A DNA stretch of 64,000 bases from the NCBI RefSeq assembly GCF_016654005.1, contig NZ_JAEPWN010000004.1:1-64000 (forward strand), given 5' to 3'. Made by a program: the position numbers and the translations under genes. Below the pieces are notes generated by a model, which saw only the letters and a program-made list of their open reading frames with translations, ran no database searches and was not told the origin of the DNA. The stretch comes from Brevundimonas nasdae (lineage in GTDB: Bacteria; Pseudomonadota; Alphaproteobacteria; Caulobacterales; Caulobacteraceae). Of this stretch, positions 17,038-25,551 are shown one piece after another (the stretch's first letter is position 1; every line of letters begins with the position of its first letter).

Positions 17038-18450
17038 TCATCTCGGATCGCCATCATAGATCGGGGGATGGATACTACCAAAGATGATCTGGGCTACGAG
17101 TCCTTTGCCCGGTCCGCGACTGGCCAGGCGCAGTTGGCCGGACTGGGCGGTGCTCAGGGCTTCGACGATGGCGAGGCCCAGGCCGGAGCCGGTGGAGCGG
17201 TTGGGATTGCTGCGGAAGAAGCGCTCGGTCAGGCTGGGCAGCACCGCGTCGTCGACGCCTTCGCCGTGGTCCCAGACCGTGACGGCGGCGCCCTCGGGGC
17301 TGTTCGAGACATGGACGATGACCGGCGCGGCGCCGTGGCGAAAGCCGTTGTCGATCAGGTTCAGCAACTGCTCGACGATCAGGTCTTCCGAGCCCCGAAC
17401 CTCGACGGTTTCGAGCGGCAGTCTGAGCCGCAGCGCGCCGGGCGTCAGCGGGTGTCGGTCGGCAAAGACCTGATAGGCCTTTCTGACGGCGCGGCCCAGG
17501 TCGGCGGTCGCGTCCGAATGGGCGGTGTCCGCGCGGGCGGTGGACAGCAGCTGGTTGATCAGATGGGTCATGCTGGCGGCGGCCGATTGCGAGTCCGTCA
17601 GCAGCCTCTGCTCCGTGCGGGTCCAGGGGCGTTTGGACGCCGCCAGCAGATCCAGGTTGGCCGCCATCACCGCCAGTGGCGTCCGCAGCTGGTGGGAGGC
17701 GTCGGCGGCGAACCGCTGCATCCCTGAAGTGGAGCGTTCCAGCCCCGCCAGCAGGGCGTTGAACGCGGTCAGAACCGGCGTCAGCTCACGCGGGGCCAGG
17801 GTCACGGCGGCGGGCGCGAAATCCGTGGTGCTGGACGACGACCGCGCGGCCAGTTCATCGACCAGCCGCCTGAGCGAGTTCAGGCCCCATTGCAGGGCGG
17901 GCCAGATCAGCAAGGCCGCCAGCACCACCAGCAGGCCGGGCAGCAGAAGCAGGCTGCCGTACAGTTCGTGAAGGCTGGCCCGGCGGGAATCCAGGCTCTG
18001 GGCCACCGAAACGACCACCGGGGCGGTGCGGCCCGGTATCATGACGGTTTGCTGGGCCATGCGGACCGGCACGCCGCGCACCGTCAGGTTGGCGAAGACC
18101 GGCCGTTCGGTGTTGGCGGTCTTCAGCGTCGGCAGTTCGTGATAGCCGGTGACCATGCGGTCGCCCTCGCGGATGCCGTAGAAGACGGCGTCGCGTTCCG
18201 GCGTGTCCAGCAGGGCAAGGGACCAGGGCGCCACGTCCACGGTCACGCCCTGATCGTCCAGAGAGACGCTTTGCAGAATGGTCTGCATGGCGCCGGCCAG
18301 CAGGCGGTCGGACGTACGCTCCACCACCCGGTGCGCGGTCCAGGCACCCACGCCCAGCAGCACGATGGCGAACACCGTCAGGGGCACGACCTGGGCGATC
18401 AGCAGGCGGTTGACCAGGCTGTGCGAGGTTTTGCTCGGCGCCCGCGTCAT
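17038..18450 (-). CDS. Sensor histidine kinase (TctE/QseC type)
   Basis: 470 aa. One membrane helix near residues 15-37 and a second near 170-190 bracket a periplasmic sensor domain of about 130 residues. A HAMP-like linker follows, then the dimerisation helix with the phospho-acceptor His253 in DASHQLRTPL, and an ATPase domain with an N-box (LLNLIDNGFRHG) and G-boxes (DHGEGV, GSGLGLAIVE). It starts inside the last codons of the response regulator gene (4-bp overlap), so the two form an operon. The pair is divergent from a solute-binding lipoprotein gene, which may supply the signal. Confidence 0.93.
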   Translation of the reverse strand: MTRAPSKTSHSLVNRLLIAQVVPLTVFAIVLLGVGAWTAHRVVERTSDRLLAGAMQTILQSVSLDDQGVTVDVAPWSLALLDTPERDAVFYGIREGDRMVTGYHELPTLKTANTERPVFANLTVRGVPVRMAQQTVMIPGRTAPVVVSVAQSLDSRRASLHELYGSLLLLPGLLVVLAALLIWPALQWGLNSLRRLVDELAARSSSSTTDFAPAAVTLAPRELTPVLTAFNALLAGLERSTSGMQRFAADASHQLRTPLAVMAANLDLLAASKRPWTRTEQRLLTDSQSAAASMTHLINQLLSTARADTAHSDATADLGRAVRKAYQVFADRHPLTPGALRLRLPLETVEVRGSEDLIVEQLLNLIDNGFRHGAAPVIVHVSNSPEGAAVTVWDHGEGVDDAVLPSLTERFFRSNPNRSTGSGLGLAIVEALSTAQSGQLRLASRGPGKGLVAQIIFGSIHPPIYDGDPR

Positions 18451-19109
18451 GGGTCGAGGCGATAGCCGCGTCCGCGGATGTTGGTGATGGCGGGGCCGTC
18501 AGGCTGCAGCTTGCGGCGCAGGCGGCCGACGTGGATCTCCAGCGCATTCAGCGAAGGCGCCTCGTCCTGGGTGAAGACCTCTGCGGCCAGCATGTCGCGA
18601 TCCACCACCTGTCCGACGCGTGACGCCAGCACCTTGAGCGCCGCCCATTCGCGCGGGCGCAGCGCCAGTTCGCGGTCGCCGACCTGTGCGCGGCCCGCCT
18701 GCCAGTCGCAGACCAGCGAGCCGATGACGACGGAGCCCGCCGCCTGTCCCTGACGGCGCCGCACGATGGCGCGCAGGCGCGCGATCAGTTCGACGGGGGC
18801 GAAGGGCTTGACCAGATAGTCGTCGGCCCCAAGATCCAGCCCCGCCACCCGGTCGCCCAGGGCGTCGCGGGCCGTCAGCATCAGGATCGGCGTGGTCGAG
18901 CCGCGACGGCGCAGGGCGGCCAGAATCTCGAACCCGTCGATGTCGGGCAGGCCGATGTCGAGGATGGCGGCGTCGAAATCCTCGGTCTGCTCAAGCCTCA
19001 GGGCTTCAGCGCCCTGGTCGGTGCAGCGTGGCTCAAACCCCGCACTGCGCAGGCTGGCGTCCAGAGAATGTTGAAGCGCCTTGTCATCCTCGACGACGAG
19101 TATTCTCAT
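18447..19109 (-). CDS. OmpR-family response regulator (TctD type)
   Basis: 220 aa. The receiver domain (1-115) has the acidic pair EDD at 7-9, the phospho-acceptor Asp51 in AILDIGLP, Thr in LMLTARD and Lys in DYLVKPF. The winged-helix effector domain (about 130-218) ends with HVGRLRRKLQ and NIRGRGYRLDP. It heads a two-gene operon with the kinase at 17038-18450. Its start lies 56 bp from the divergent lipoprotein gene, so it probably acts on the shared intergenic region. Confidence 0.94.
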   Translation of the reverse strand: MRILVVEDDKALQHSLDASLRSAGFEPRCTDQGAEALRLEQTEDFDAAILDIGLPDIDGFEILAALRRRGSTTPILMLTARDALGDRVAGLDLGADDYLVKPFAPVELIARLRAIVRRRQGQAAGSVVIGSLVCDWQAGRAQVGDRELALRPREWAALKVLASRVGQVVDRDMLAAEVFTQDEAPSLNALEIHVGRLRRKLQPDGPAITNIRGRGYRLDP

Positions 19110-19165
19110 GGGGTCACAGATGCGGGGAGCGGGGACATGGGCGCCACAATAGCGAGAAAGCCGAA

Positions 19166-20260
19166 GTGGTGAAGGCGTGGCGTCTGTTCGCCCTGATCTT
19201 CGCCGCCGCCTTCGCCCTGACCGCCTGCGGGCGCGAGCCTGAGGGGGCAGGCACCGCGCCGCACATCCGCTGGCGGGCCGAGCAGGAAGGCGCCCTGTTG
19301 ATCCGCACCAACACCAGCATGCTGGGGCCGGTGATCGACGCCTTTCGGGCGCGGTATCCCAAGGTGGAGATCCGCCTGGAGGACATGAACTCCACCATGC
19401 TGGCCAGCAATGTGGTGTCGGATGTGCTGGCCGGACGGCCGGGCGCGGACCTGGTCTGGAGCTCGGCGATGGACGTGCAGATCAAGCTGATCAACGACGG
19501 CTACGCCCAGACCTACAGGTCGCCCCACCGGCGCGCCATGCCCGACGGCATGGTCTGGCGCGATCAGGGGTTCGGCATCACGGCCGAGCCGGTGGTCTTC
19601 GCCTACAACCGTCGCCTGCTGCCGCCTGCGCTGACGCCGAACAGCCATGCGGACCTGATCCGGCTTCTGGAAGCCCGGCCTGAAATCTTCGACGGTCGCC
19701 TGGCGGTCTATGATGCCGAGCAGAGCGGCGTGGCCCTGATGCAGTTGTCGTCGGACACCCAGATCTATCCCGACGCCTGGCGGATGATGGAGGCCCTGGG
19801 CCGCCGCAAGCCCCGTCTCGACACCTCGGGACAGCGGATGATGTGGCGGCTGGCGACGGGACAGACCCTGTTCGTATTCAACATGAACCAGTCCTATGGG
19901 CGGATCTGGGTCAGGGACCACCCCGACATCGCCCTGGTCACGCCCACGGACTACCACCTGCTGATTTCGCGGGTCGCCTTCATTCCACGCAATGCGGCCC
20001 ATCCGAACGCGGCGCGGCTTTTCCTGGATTTCCTGCTGTCGCGCGAAGGTCAGGCGGCGGTCGCCAAGGCGGGCATGAGACCGGCGCGGGATGACGTTGA
20101 TCCGGCGCTGCGTCCATCGCCACCCGGCGCGCGTCCCATTCGGGTGGGGCCGGGCCTGTTGGCCAATCTGGATCATGAGCGGCGCGAGAAGCTGCTGGGC
20201 CGCTGGCGTGCGGCCATGGAGGGGGCGCCGCGCGCGCCGCTGGATCCGCACGCGCCCTGA
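19166..20260 (+). CDS. Solute-binding lipoprotein, Fe3+/organophosphate-binding (AfuA-like) type
   Basis: 364 aa from a GTG at 19166 preceded by GAGAAAG. This start gives a short lipoprotein signal peptide with the lipobox LTAC, so the protein is anchored in the membrane facing the periplasm. The body is a type 2 periplasmic-binding fold (TNTSMLGPVIDAFRARYPKVEIRLED, GRPGADLVWSSAMD, SREGQAAVAKAGMRP) of the group holding iron, hexose-phosphate and spermidine/putrescine binders. No ABC permease or ATPase follows, so it may act as a signal receptor for the divergent kinase, as HptA does for HptRS. A transporter elsewhere in the genome is the alternative. Confidence 0.83.
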   Translation: MVKAWRLFALIFAAAFALTACGREPEGAGTAPHIRWRAEQEGALLIRTNTSMLGPVIDAFRARYPKVEIRLEDMNSTMLASNVVSDVLAGRPGADLVWSSAMDVQIKLINDGYAQTYRSPHRRAMPDGMVWRDQGFGITAEPVVFAYNRRLLPPALTPNSHADLIRLLEARPEIFDGRLAVYDAEQSGVALMQLSSDTQIYPDAWRMMEALGRRKPRLDTSGQRMMWRLATGQTLFVFNMNQSYGRIWVRDHPDIALVTPTDYHLLISRVAFIPRNAAHPNAARLFLDFLLSREGQAAVAKAGMRPARDDVDPALRPSPPGARPIRVGPGLLANLDHERREKLLGRWRAAMEGAPRAPLDPHAP

Positions 20261-20303
20261 GGGTTTCCTGTGGATAACTTCTGATCATGCAAAGGCCGCA
20301 TTT

Positions 20304-20321
20304 CTGTCACGATGCCGTCAC
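20304..20321 (+). promoter_or_regulatory. Possible Pho box
   Basis: CTGTCAC-GATG-CCGTCAC has the exact 7+4+7 layout of a PhoB box with six and five of seven matches to CTGTCAT. It lies about 130 bp before the promoter candidate for the riboswitch transcript. Chance occurrence is possible. Confidence 0.3.
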
Positions 20322-20435
20322 GTCCGGGCGCTGGACGGTTTTGGGCCTTATGCTGAAGCCTGTGCTGCGACCGAATGTGGAATAATATTCTATATATCGA
20401 TGTTTTGTGGGCTTTAAAACGCAAAAACGCGACGT

Positions 20436-20459
20436 TTGACAGCAGGTCTCTGCGATATC
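20436..20459 (+). promoter_or_regulatory. Candidate promoter of the glycine riboswitch transcript
   Basis: TTGACAG at 20436-20442 and GCGATATC at 20452-20459 resemble the Caulobacter housekeeping promoter (TTGACGS, short spacer, GCTANAWC). The spacer of 9 is slightly short. Transcription would begin just before the first aptamer at 20475. Confidence 0.45.
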
Positions 20460-20474
20460 TTACTGGCGATCGCA

Positions 20475-20651
20475 GCTCGGGAGAGTTCGGACACTTCCCC
20501 GACGCCGAAGGCGCAACCGCCCCGGAAACGCTCAGGCAAACGGACCGAGCTGCACGATGAACGCTGGAGAGCAGGGCGACCCGAGGGGGGTGCGGCCTTC
20601 GCCGAAGGAGCAAGGGCCGATGGCCTGAAACTCTCAGGCACGAAGACAGCG
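20475..20651 (+). ncRNA. Tandem glycine riboswitch
   Basis: Two consecutive glycine aptamers can be read by eye. The first is 20475-20550, closed by GCTCGG/CCGAGC, with the GGAGAG, GCCGAAGGCGCAA and CTCAGG blocks. The second is 20562-20651, closed by CGCTG/CAGCG, with CTGGAGAG, GCCGAAGGAGCAA and AAACTCTCAGG. An 11-nt linker joins them. This is the classic cooperative gcvT-type element, which usually turns expression on when glycine is plentiful. The expression platform lies at 20652-20721 and includes a GGCGC/GCGCC hairpin (20662-20678) and a CCCT/AGGGG pairing around the ribosome site. The first gene below it is a TonB receptor, not a glycine-cleavage gene. Confidence 0.95.
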
Positions 20652-20721
20652 GGGGTGAAATGGCGCCGTCAGAGCGCCGAACCGCATCGGACTTCCCTGG
20701 GAGGGGACGTCGCCGCCGTCC

Positions 20722-23448
20722 ATGAGGAATCTCGTCTTGTCTCGCTTGAACACCCGCCTGATCAGCTGCAGCAGCGCCATCGCCCTGCTGTCCTGCGCCG
20801 GAGCCGCACTGGCCCAGACCGCAGAACCCGCCCCGGAACAGACCGCATCCGTCAGCGACATCGTCGTCACCGGCTCGCGCATCGACCGCGCCGGTTTTGA
20901 AGCCCCGACCCCGACCGTGCGCCTGACGGCCGAAGACCTGTCGGTCGGCGCCCGTCCCAACATCGCTGCCGCGCTGAACGACATGCCCCAGTTCCGCGCC
21001 ACCACCTCGCCCCAGACGACCGGCACCAACACCGGCGCAGGCAATGCGCCCGTGGACCTGCGCGGCCTGGGCATCAGCCGCACCCTGGTGCTGATCGACG
21101 GTCGCCGCGTCTCCAGCGAAAACGACCTGAACAGCATCCCGTCGGTTCTGGTGAAGAGCGTCGACGTCGTGACCGGCGGCGCCTCGGCGGCCTGGGGCTC
21201 GGGCGCTGTGGCAGGCGTGGTCAATGTCGGCATCGACCGCAACTTCACCGGCGGCAAGCTGGGCGCCGAATACGGAATCTCGTCCTATGACGACGCCGAG
21301 CAGGTGCGTTACGAGGGCGCCTGGGGACGTGGCTTCGCCAATGGGCGCGGCCACTTCGTCATCGGCGGCGAATATCTGAACAACGACGGCGTGATCCCGA
21401 AGAACTCGCGCCCCAACATCGGCCGCTGGGCGACCGTCAACGGCGCCCTGACGCCGAACGTCGGCATGGCCGATGCGGCCTACGGCGGCCTGATCCTGTC
21501 GGGCGTCAACAACGGCAAGGTCTTCAACCCGGACGGCACGCTGCGTCCGTTCAACTTCGGTACGAAGAGCGGCTCCAACACCGTCGGCGGCGAAGGCCCT
21601 TCCAACGATGACCTGAGCCCGCTGGTCACGCCGCAGCAGCGCTACACCGCCATGGCCAGCGCGACCTATGAGGTCAGCGATACCCTGCGCGTCACCGCCG
21701 ACATCCGCCACTCGCGGATGTGGAACAACTACATCTGGTTCGGCGACCACGACCGTGGCGACCTGACCATCGGCATCGACAACGCCTTCCTGTCGCCCGC
21801 CATCCGCAGCGCCATGGCGGCCGCAGGCGAGACCAGCTTCAAGTTCGGCCGCTTCAACTCGGACCTGTCGTATTCGACCATCGACTTCGAGCGTCTGACG
21901 ACCCAGGCCACCCTGGCGGTGGACGGCGAGTTCGGCCGTAACTGGCGCTGGGGCGCCTACTACAGCCACGGCGAGTTCGAGAACAACATCGACACTCCAG
22001 GCTTCCTGCTGAAGACCCAGTTCGCCAACGCTGTGGACAGTGTCATCGACCCGGTGTCGGGCAAGCCGGTCTGCCGCGTCACCCTGACCAACGCCAACTC
22101 GGGCTGCGTGCCGATCAATCTGTTCGGCCTGGGTTCGCCGTCGCAGGAAGCCATCGACTATGTCACCGGCACGCCGCAGCAGCGCGCCACGACCAAGCTG
22201 GACTCAGTCGGCTTCAGCCTGCGCGGCGAACCCGTCACCCTGCCGGCGGGCGATGTCTCGGTGGCCTTCGGCTTCGAAGCCCGCAAGGAAGCCACCAAAC
22301 AGACGGTCGGCGAACTGGACGCCGCCAAGGCGTTCAAGACCTTCAGCTTCTCGGCCATGTCGGGTGATTTCACCGTCAAGGAGGCCTTCGCCGAAGTTCT
22401 GGTGCCGATCGTTCGTGACTTGCCCGTCCTGAATAATCTGCAGTTCAACGCGGCGGCTCGCATCTCCGACTACGACACCACCGGTTCGATCTGGTCGTGG
22501 AAGGTCGGCGCCACGAACGAGTTCTTCCCCGGCTTCCGCGGGCGGATCACCCAGTCGCGCGACATCCGTTCGGCCAACCTGACGGAACTGTTCACCACGA
22601 CGACGACGGGCTGGAACTGGATCAGCGATCCCGACGGGCCGCGTGATCCAAATGACCCGGATAAAGTTCCTCTTGTTTACGCCCTGAACAACGGCGGCGG
22701 AAATCCCAACCTGCGCCCCGAGACGGCTGACACCTTCACCGCCGGATTCACCTATGCGCCTCCGTCGATCCCCGGTCTGAATCTGTCGCTCGACTACTAC
22801 AATATCTCAATCGACGACGTGATCACCACGATTGCGCCGCAGGATTTGGTGACCCGGTGCAGTAAGGGAAATGCCGAGCTCTGCGCCAAGATCGAGCGTG
22901 ACGCGGGCGGCAACCTGGTCCGCACCATGTCCACCTATGTGAATCTGACCAATTATCAGACGGACGGCGTGGACGCCGAGGTGTCCTATTCGTCGGCGGC
23001 TGATCTGTGGGTGCCTGGCGCCACGGGTCGTCTGAAGATGCGTCTGGTGGGCACCTGGGTGAACAGCCTGACCACCGACGACGGCGTCTATGAGATCGAA
23101 TATGTGAAGTCGCAGGGCTACGCGTTCGGTCTGGGCGTGCCCAAGCTGCGCCTGAACGCCAGCCTGGGCTGGAAGGGCGAAGTGTTCGGCGTTGATCTGC
23201 GCGCCCGGTACATCTCGGCCGGCAACTACAACTCCACTGTCCCTATTTCGAACAACCACATCAACGCCTTCACCTACGTTGATCTGGGGGTGACGGCTGA
23301 CCTGGCGAAGTACGGCGCAGACGGCGTCGAACTGTACGCCAAGGCCACGAACCTGTTCGACAAAGAACCCCCCGTGGGGGCGTCGTTCTCGCCGTATTAC
23401 GATGTAATCGGCCGGTACGTCACGGTTGGGGCTCGGTACCGCTTCTAG
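20722..23448 (+). CDS. TonB-dependent receptor under glycine riboswitch control
   Basis: 908 aa. Signal peptide about 1-32, TonB box SVSDIVVTGSRI near residue 43, plug domain with VDLRGLGISRTLVLIDGRR and VVTGGASAAWGSGAVAGVVN, and a barrel ending in VTVGARYRF. The GSGAVAGVVN-type plug places it with the receptors often found beside peptidases. Its start is 71 nt after the second glycine aptamer, and a peptidase and an amidohydrolase follow on the same strand, so import of peptides (perhaps glycine-rich) is the likely role. A hairpin at 23476-23498 probably lowers expression of the genes below it. Confidence 0.93.
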   Translation: MRNLVLSRLNTRLISCSSAIALLSCAGAALAQTAEPAPEQTASVSDIVVTGSRIDRAGFEAPTPTVRLTAEDLSVGARPNIAAALNDMPQFRATTSPQTTGTNTGAGNAPVDLRGLGISRTLVLIDGRRVSSENDLNSIPSVLVKSVDVVTGGASAAWGSGAVAGVVNVGIDRNFTGGKLGAEYGISSYDDAEQVRYEGAWGRGFANGRGHFVIGGEYLNNDGVIPKNSRPNIGRWATVNGALTPNVGMADAAYGGLILSGVNNGKVFNPDGTLRPFNFGTKSGSNTVGGEGPSNDDLSPLVTPQQRYTAMASATYEVSDTLRVTADIRHSRMWNNYIWFGDHDRGDLTIGIDNAFLSPAIRSAMAAAGETSFKFGRFNSDLSYSTIDFERLTTQATLAVDGEFGRNWRWGAYYSHGEFENNIDTPGFLLKTQFANAVDSVIDPVSGKPVCRVTLTNANSGCVPINLFGLGSPSQEAIDYVTGTPQQRATTKLDSVGFSLRGEPVTLPAGDVSVAFGFEARKEATKQTVGELDAAKAFKTFSFSAMSGDFTVKEAFAEVLVPIVRDLPVLNNLQFNAAARISDYDTTGSIWSWKVGATNEFFPGFRGRITQSRDIRSANLTELFTTTTTGWNWISDPDGPRDPNDPDKVPLVYALNNGGGNPNLRPETADTFTAGFTYAPPSIPGLNLSLDYYNISIDDVITTIAPQDLVTRCSKGNAELCAKIERDAGGNLVRTMSTYVNLTNYQTDGVDAEVSYSSAADLWVPGATGRLKMRLVGTWVNSLTTDDGVYEIEYVKSQGYAFGLGVPKLRLNASLGWKGEVFGVDLRARYISAGNYNSTVPISNNHINAFTYVDLGVTADLAKYGADGVELYAKATNLFDKEPPVGASFSPYYDVIGRYVTVGARYRF

Positions 23449-23475
23449 TTCTGGTTCCGAACCTCATGTCGTCGG

Positions 23476-23498
23476 CTCCCGGGTCTCCACCCCGGGAG
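23476..23498 (+). terminator. Partial terminator between receptor and peptidase genes
   Basis: An 8-bp stem CTCCCGGG/CCCGGGAG with a 7-nt loop, followed about 11 nt later by CTCCTTTTCTTCC. It lies 27 bp after the receptor stop and probably lets only part of the transcription continue, as is common for receptor genes that are needed in excess. Confidence 0.6.
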
Positions 23499-23536
23499 TC
23501 GGCGGCTCCTTTTCTTCCCGCCTGAAGAGGCCGCTC

Positions 23537-25492
23537 ATGATCTCCCGCCTTTCGCTCGCCCTGGCTCTGGCCATGTCGGCGGCGCCGCTCGCCCTGGCCC
23601 CTGTGGCTCTGGCCGAGGTTCCCAAGCCCGCCGCCATCGTCGCCGACGGCCTGCCGTCCGTGCCGGATGCGCTGGCCAACGAGACCCGTCCCTATCTGCA
23701 GTCGCGTCGCGCCGCCTTCCTGGGATGGAACGCCTCGGATCGTTCAATGCTGATCAAGACGCGCTTCGGCGCCACCGACCAGATCCATTCGGTGGCAGGC
23801 CCTGACGGCGCCCGTCGTCAGATCAGTTTTGAGAATGAGCCAGTGATGGCGGGCTCCCTGTCGCCTTCCGGCGACGTGCTGGTGGTCCAGAAGGACAATG
23901 GCGGCGACGAATTCTACCAACTCTACACCCTGGCCTCGGGCCGCCTGACGCTGGTGACCGACGGCAAGAGCCGCAACTGGTTCGGCGCCTGGAGCCGCGA
24001 CGGCAAGCGGGTCGGCTATGCCTCGTCGCGTCGCAACGGTGCAGACATGGACCTGTATGTCGTTGATCCGCGCGATCCCTCCAGCGACCGACTGGTGGCC
24101 CAGGTCTCGGGCGGCGGCTGGAACATCACCGACTTCTCGGCTGACGGGGCCAAGGCCCTGGTCCTGAACCGGATGTCGATCAATCACGCGCAGGTCTATG
24201 AACTGGACCTGGCCAGCGGGCGGATGACGCAGCTGACGAATCCGCGTGCTGAATTCTCTTACGTCGATCCGCAATACGGGCCGGACGGCGCCATCTGGGC
24301 GACCTCCAATGCGGACTCTGACTTCCTGCGGCTGGGCCGCATCTCCAATCGTCGCTTCACCCCGGTCAGCACTGAGCCGCGCTGGGATGTCAGCGACTAC
24401 GCCATCGCGCCTGACGGCTCGTTCATCGCCTATGCGGTCAATGAGGCGGGCGTATCGCGCCTGAAGATCCTGGACACGTCTTCGGGGGCGGTTCGCACCG
24501 TCAGTGGTCTGCCGTCAGGCGTGATCCCCTACAGCATCGGCCATGCGATCGAGATCGCACCCTGGGGCGCCATCGGCCTGTCGATGTCGTCGGCCCGTAC
24601 GCCGGGCGACGCCTTCTCGGTCGATCCCCGCACCCTGGCCGTGACCCAGTGGACCCACAGCGAGACGGGCGGTCTGGACCCGGCCGTCAATGTCGAGCCG
24701 GAGCTGGTGCAGATCCCCAGCTTCGACGGCGAAGTGATCTCGGGCTTCCTCTATCGCCCCGACGCGGCGAAATTCCCCGGCAAGCGTCCGCTGATCATCG
24801 ACATTCACGGCGGGCCGGAAGGCCAGACCCGCCCGGACTTCCTGGGGCCGCAGAACTATCTGCTGAACGAGCTGGGCGTGGCCCTGTTCTTCCCGAATGT
24901 GCGCGGTTCGTCGGGTTATGGCGCCCGGTTCGTCAATCTGGACAACGGCCCGTTCAAGCGTGAGGACACGGTCAAGGACATCGGCGCCTTCCTGGACGCG
25001 CTTAAGCAGAACCCCGATCTGGACGCCTCGCGCTTCGCCGTGACCGGCATCTCGTATGGCGGCTACATGTGCTACGCCACGGCGGTGCACTACAGCGACC
25101 AGCTGAAGGGGGCCAGCTGCTACGTCGGCATCTCGAACTTCGTCACCTTCCTTGAGAACACCCAGTCCTACCGTCGCGACCTGCGTCGGGTGGAATATGG
25201 CGACGAGCGCGATCCCGTCCAGCGCGCGAAGCTGCAGGAAATCTCGCCCCTGAACAGCGTGGACCGGATCAGCATTCCTCTGCTGGTGGCGACCGGCGGC
25301 AACGACCCCCGCGTGCCGGCGTCCGAAGCCGACCAGATCATCCGCGCGGTGCGGGCGAATGGCGGCACGGCCTGGCATCTGCTGGCCGAAAACGAAGGTC
25401 ACGGTTTCCACAAGAAGGAAAACGAAGACTACTACTTCTGGACCAGCCTGCTGTTCTGGAAACAGACCCTGCTGGGCGAAGCCGCCCGCTGA
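23537..25492 (+). CDS. S9-family prolyl-oligopeptidase-like serine peptidase, secreted
   Basis: 651 aa from the ATG at 23537, chosen because it begins a typical signal peptide ending in VALAEV. Residues about 55-380 form a beta-propeller with repeated WD40-like blades (WSRDGKRVGYASSRRNG, DFSADGAKALVLNR). The C-terminal alpha/beta-hydrolase has a catalytic triad that can be placed: Ser506 in GISYGGY, Asp590 in GGNDPRVP and His622 in NEGHGFHKK. This is the acylaminoacyl-peptidase/prolyl-oligopeptidase family, which cuts short peptides. Exported to the periplasm, it could trim peptides brought in by the upstream receptor and release glycine, which the riboswitch senses. Confidence 0.92.
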   Translation: MISRLSLALALAMSAAPLALAPVALAEVPKPAAIVADGLPSVPDALANETRPYLQSRRAAFLGWNASDRSMLIKTRFGATDQIHSVAGPDGARRQISFENEPVMAGSLSPSGDVLVVQKDNGGDEFYQLYTLASGRLTLVTDGKSRNWFGAWSRDGKRVGYASSRRNGADMDLYVVDPRDPSSDRLVAQVSGGGWNITDFSADGAKALVLNRMSINHAQVYELDLASGRMTQLTNPRAEFSYVDPQYGPDGAIWATSNADSDFLRLGRISNRRFTPVSTEPRWDVSDYAIAPDGSFIAYAVNEAGVSRLKILDTSSGAVRTVSGLPSGVIPYSIGHAIEIAPWGAIGLSMSSARTPGDAFSVDPRTLAVTQWTHSETGGLDPAVNVEPELVQIPSFDGEVISGFLYRPDAAKFPGKRPLIIDIHGGPEGQTRPDFLGPQNYLLNELGVALFFPNVRGSSGYGARFVNLDNGPFKREDTVKDIGAFLDALKQNPDLDASRFAVTGISYGGYMCYATAVHYSDQLKGASCYVGISNFVTFLENTQSYRRDLRRVEYGDERDPVQRAKLQEISPLNSVDRISIPLLVATGGNDPRVPASEADQIIRAVRANGGTAWHLLAENEGHGFHKKENEDYYFWTSLLFWKQTLLGEAAR

Positions 25493-25551
25493 AGACCCGC
25501 AAACGGGGCTGGCTGCGGCCGGCCCCGTCATGCTTTTCGGACCATCCCCCC

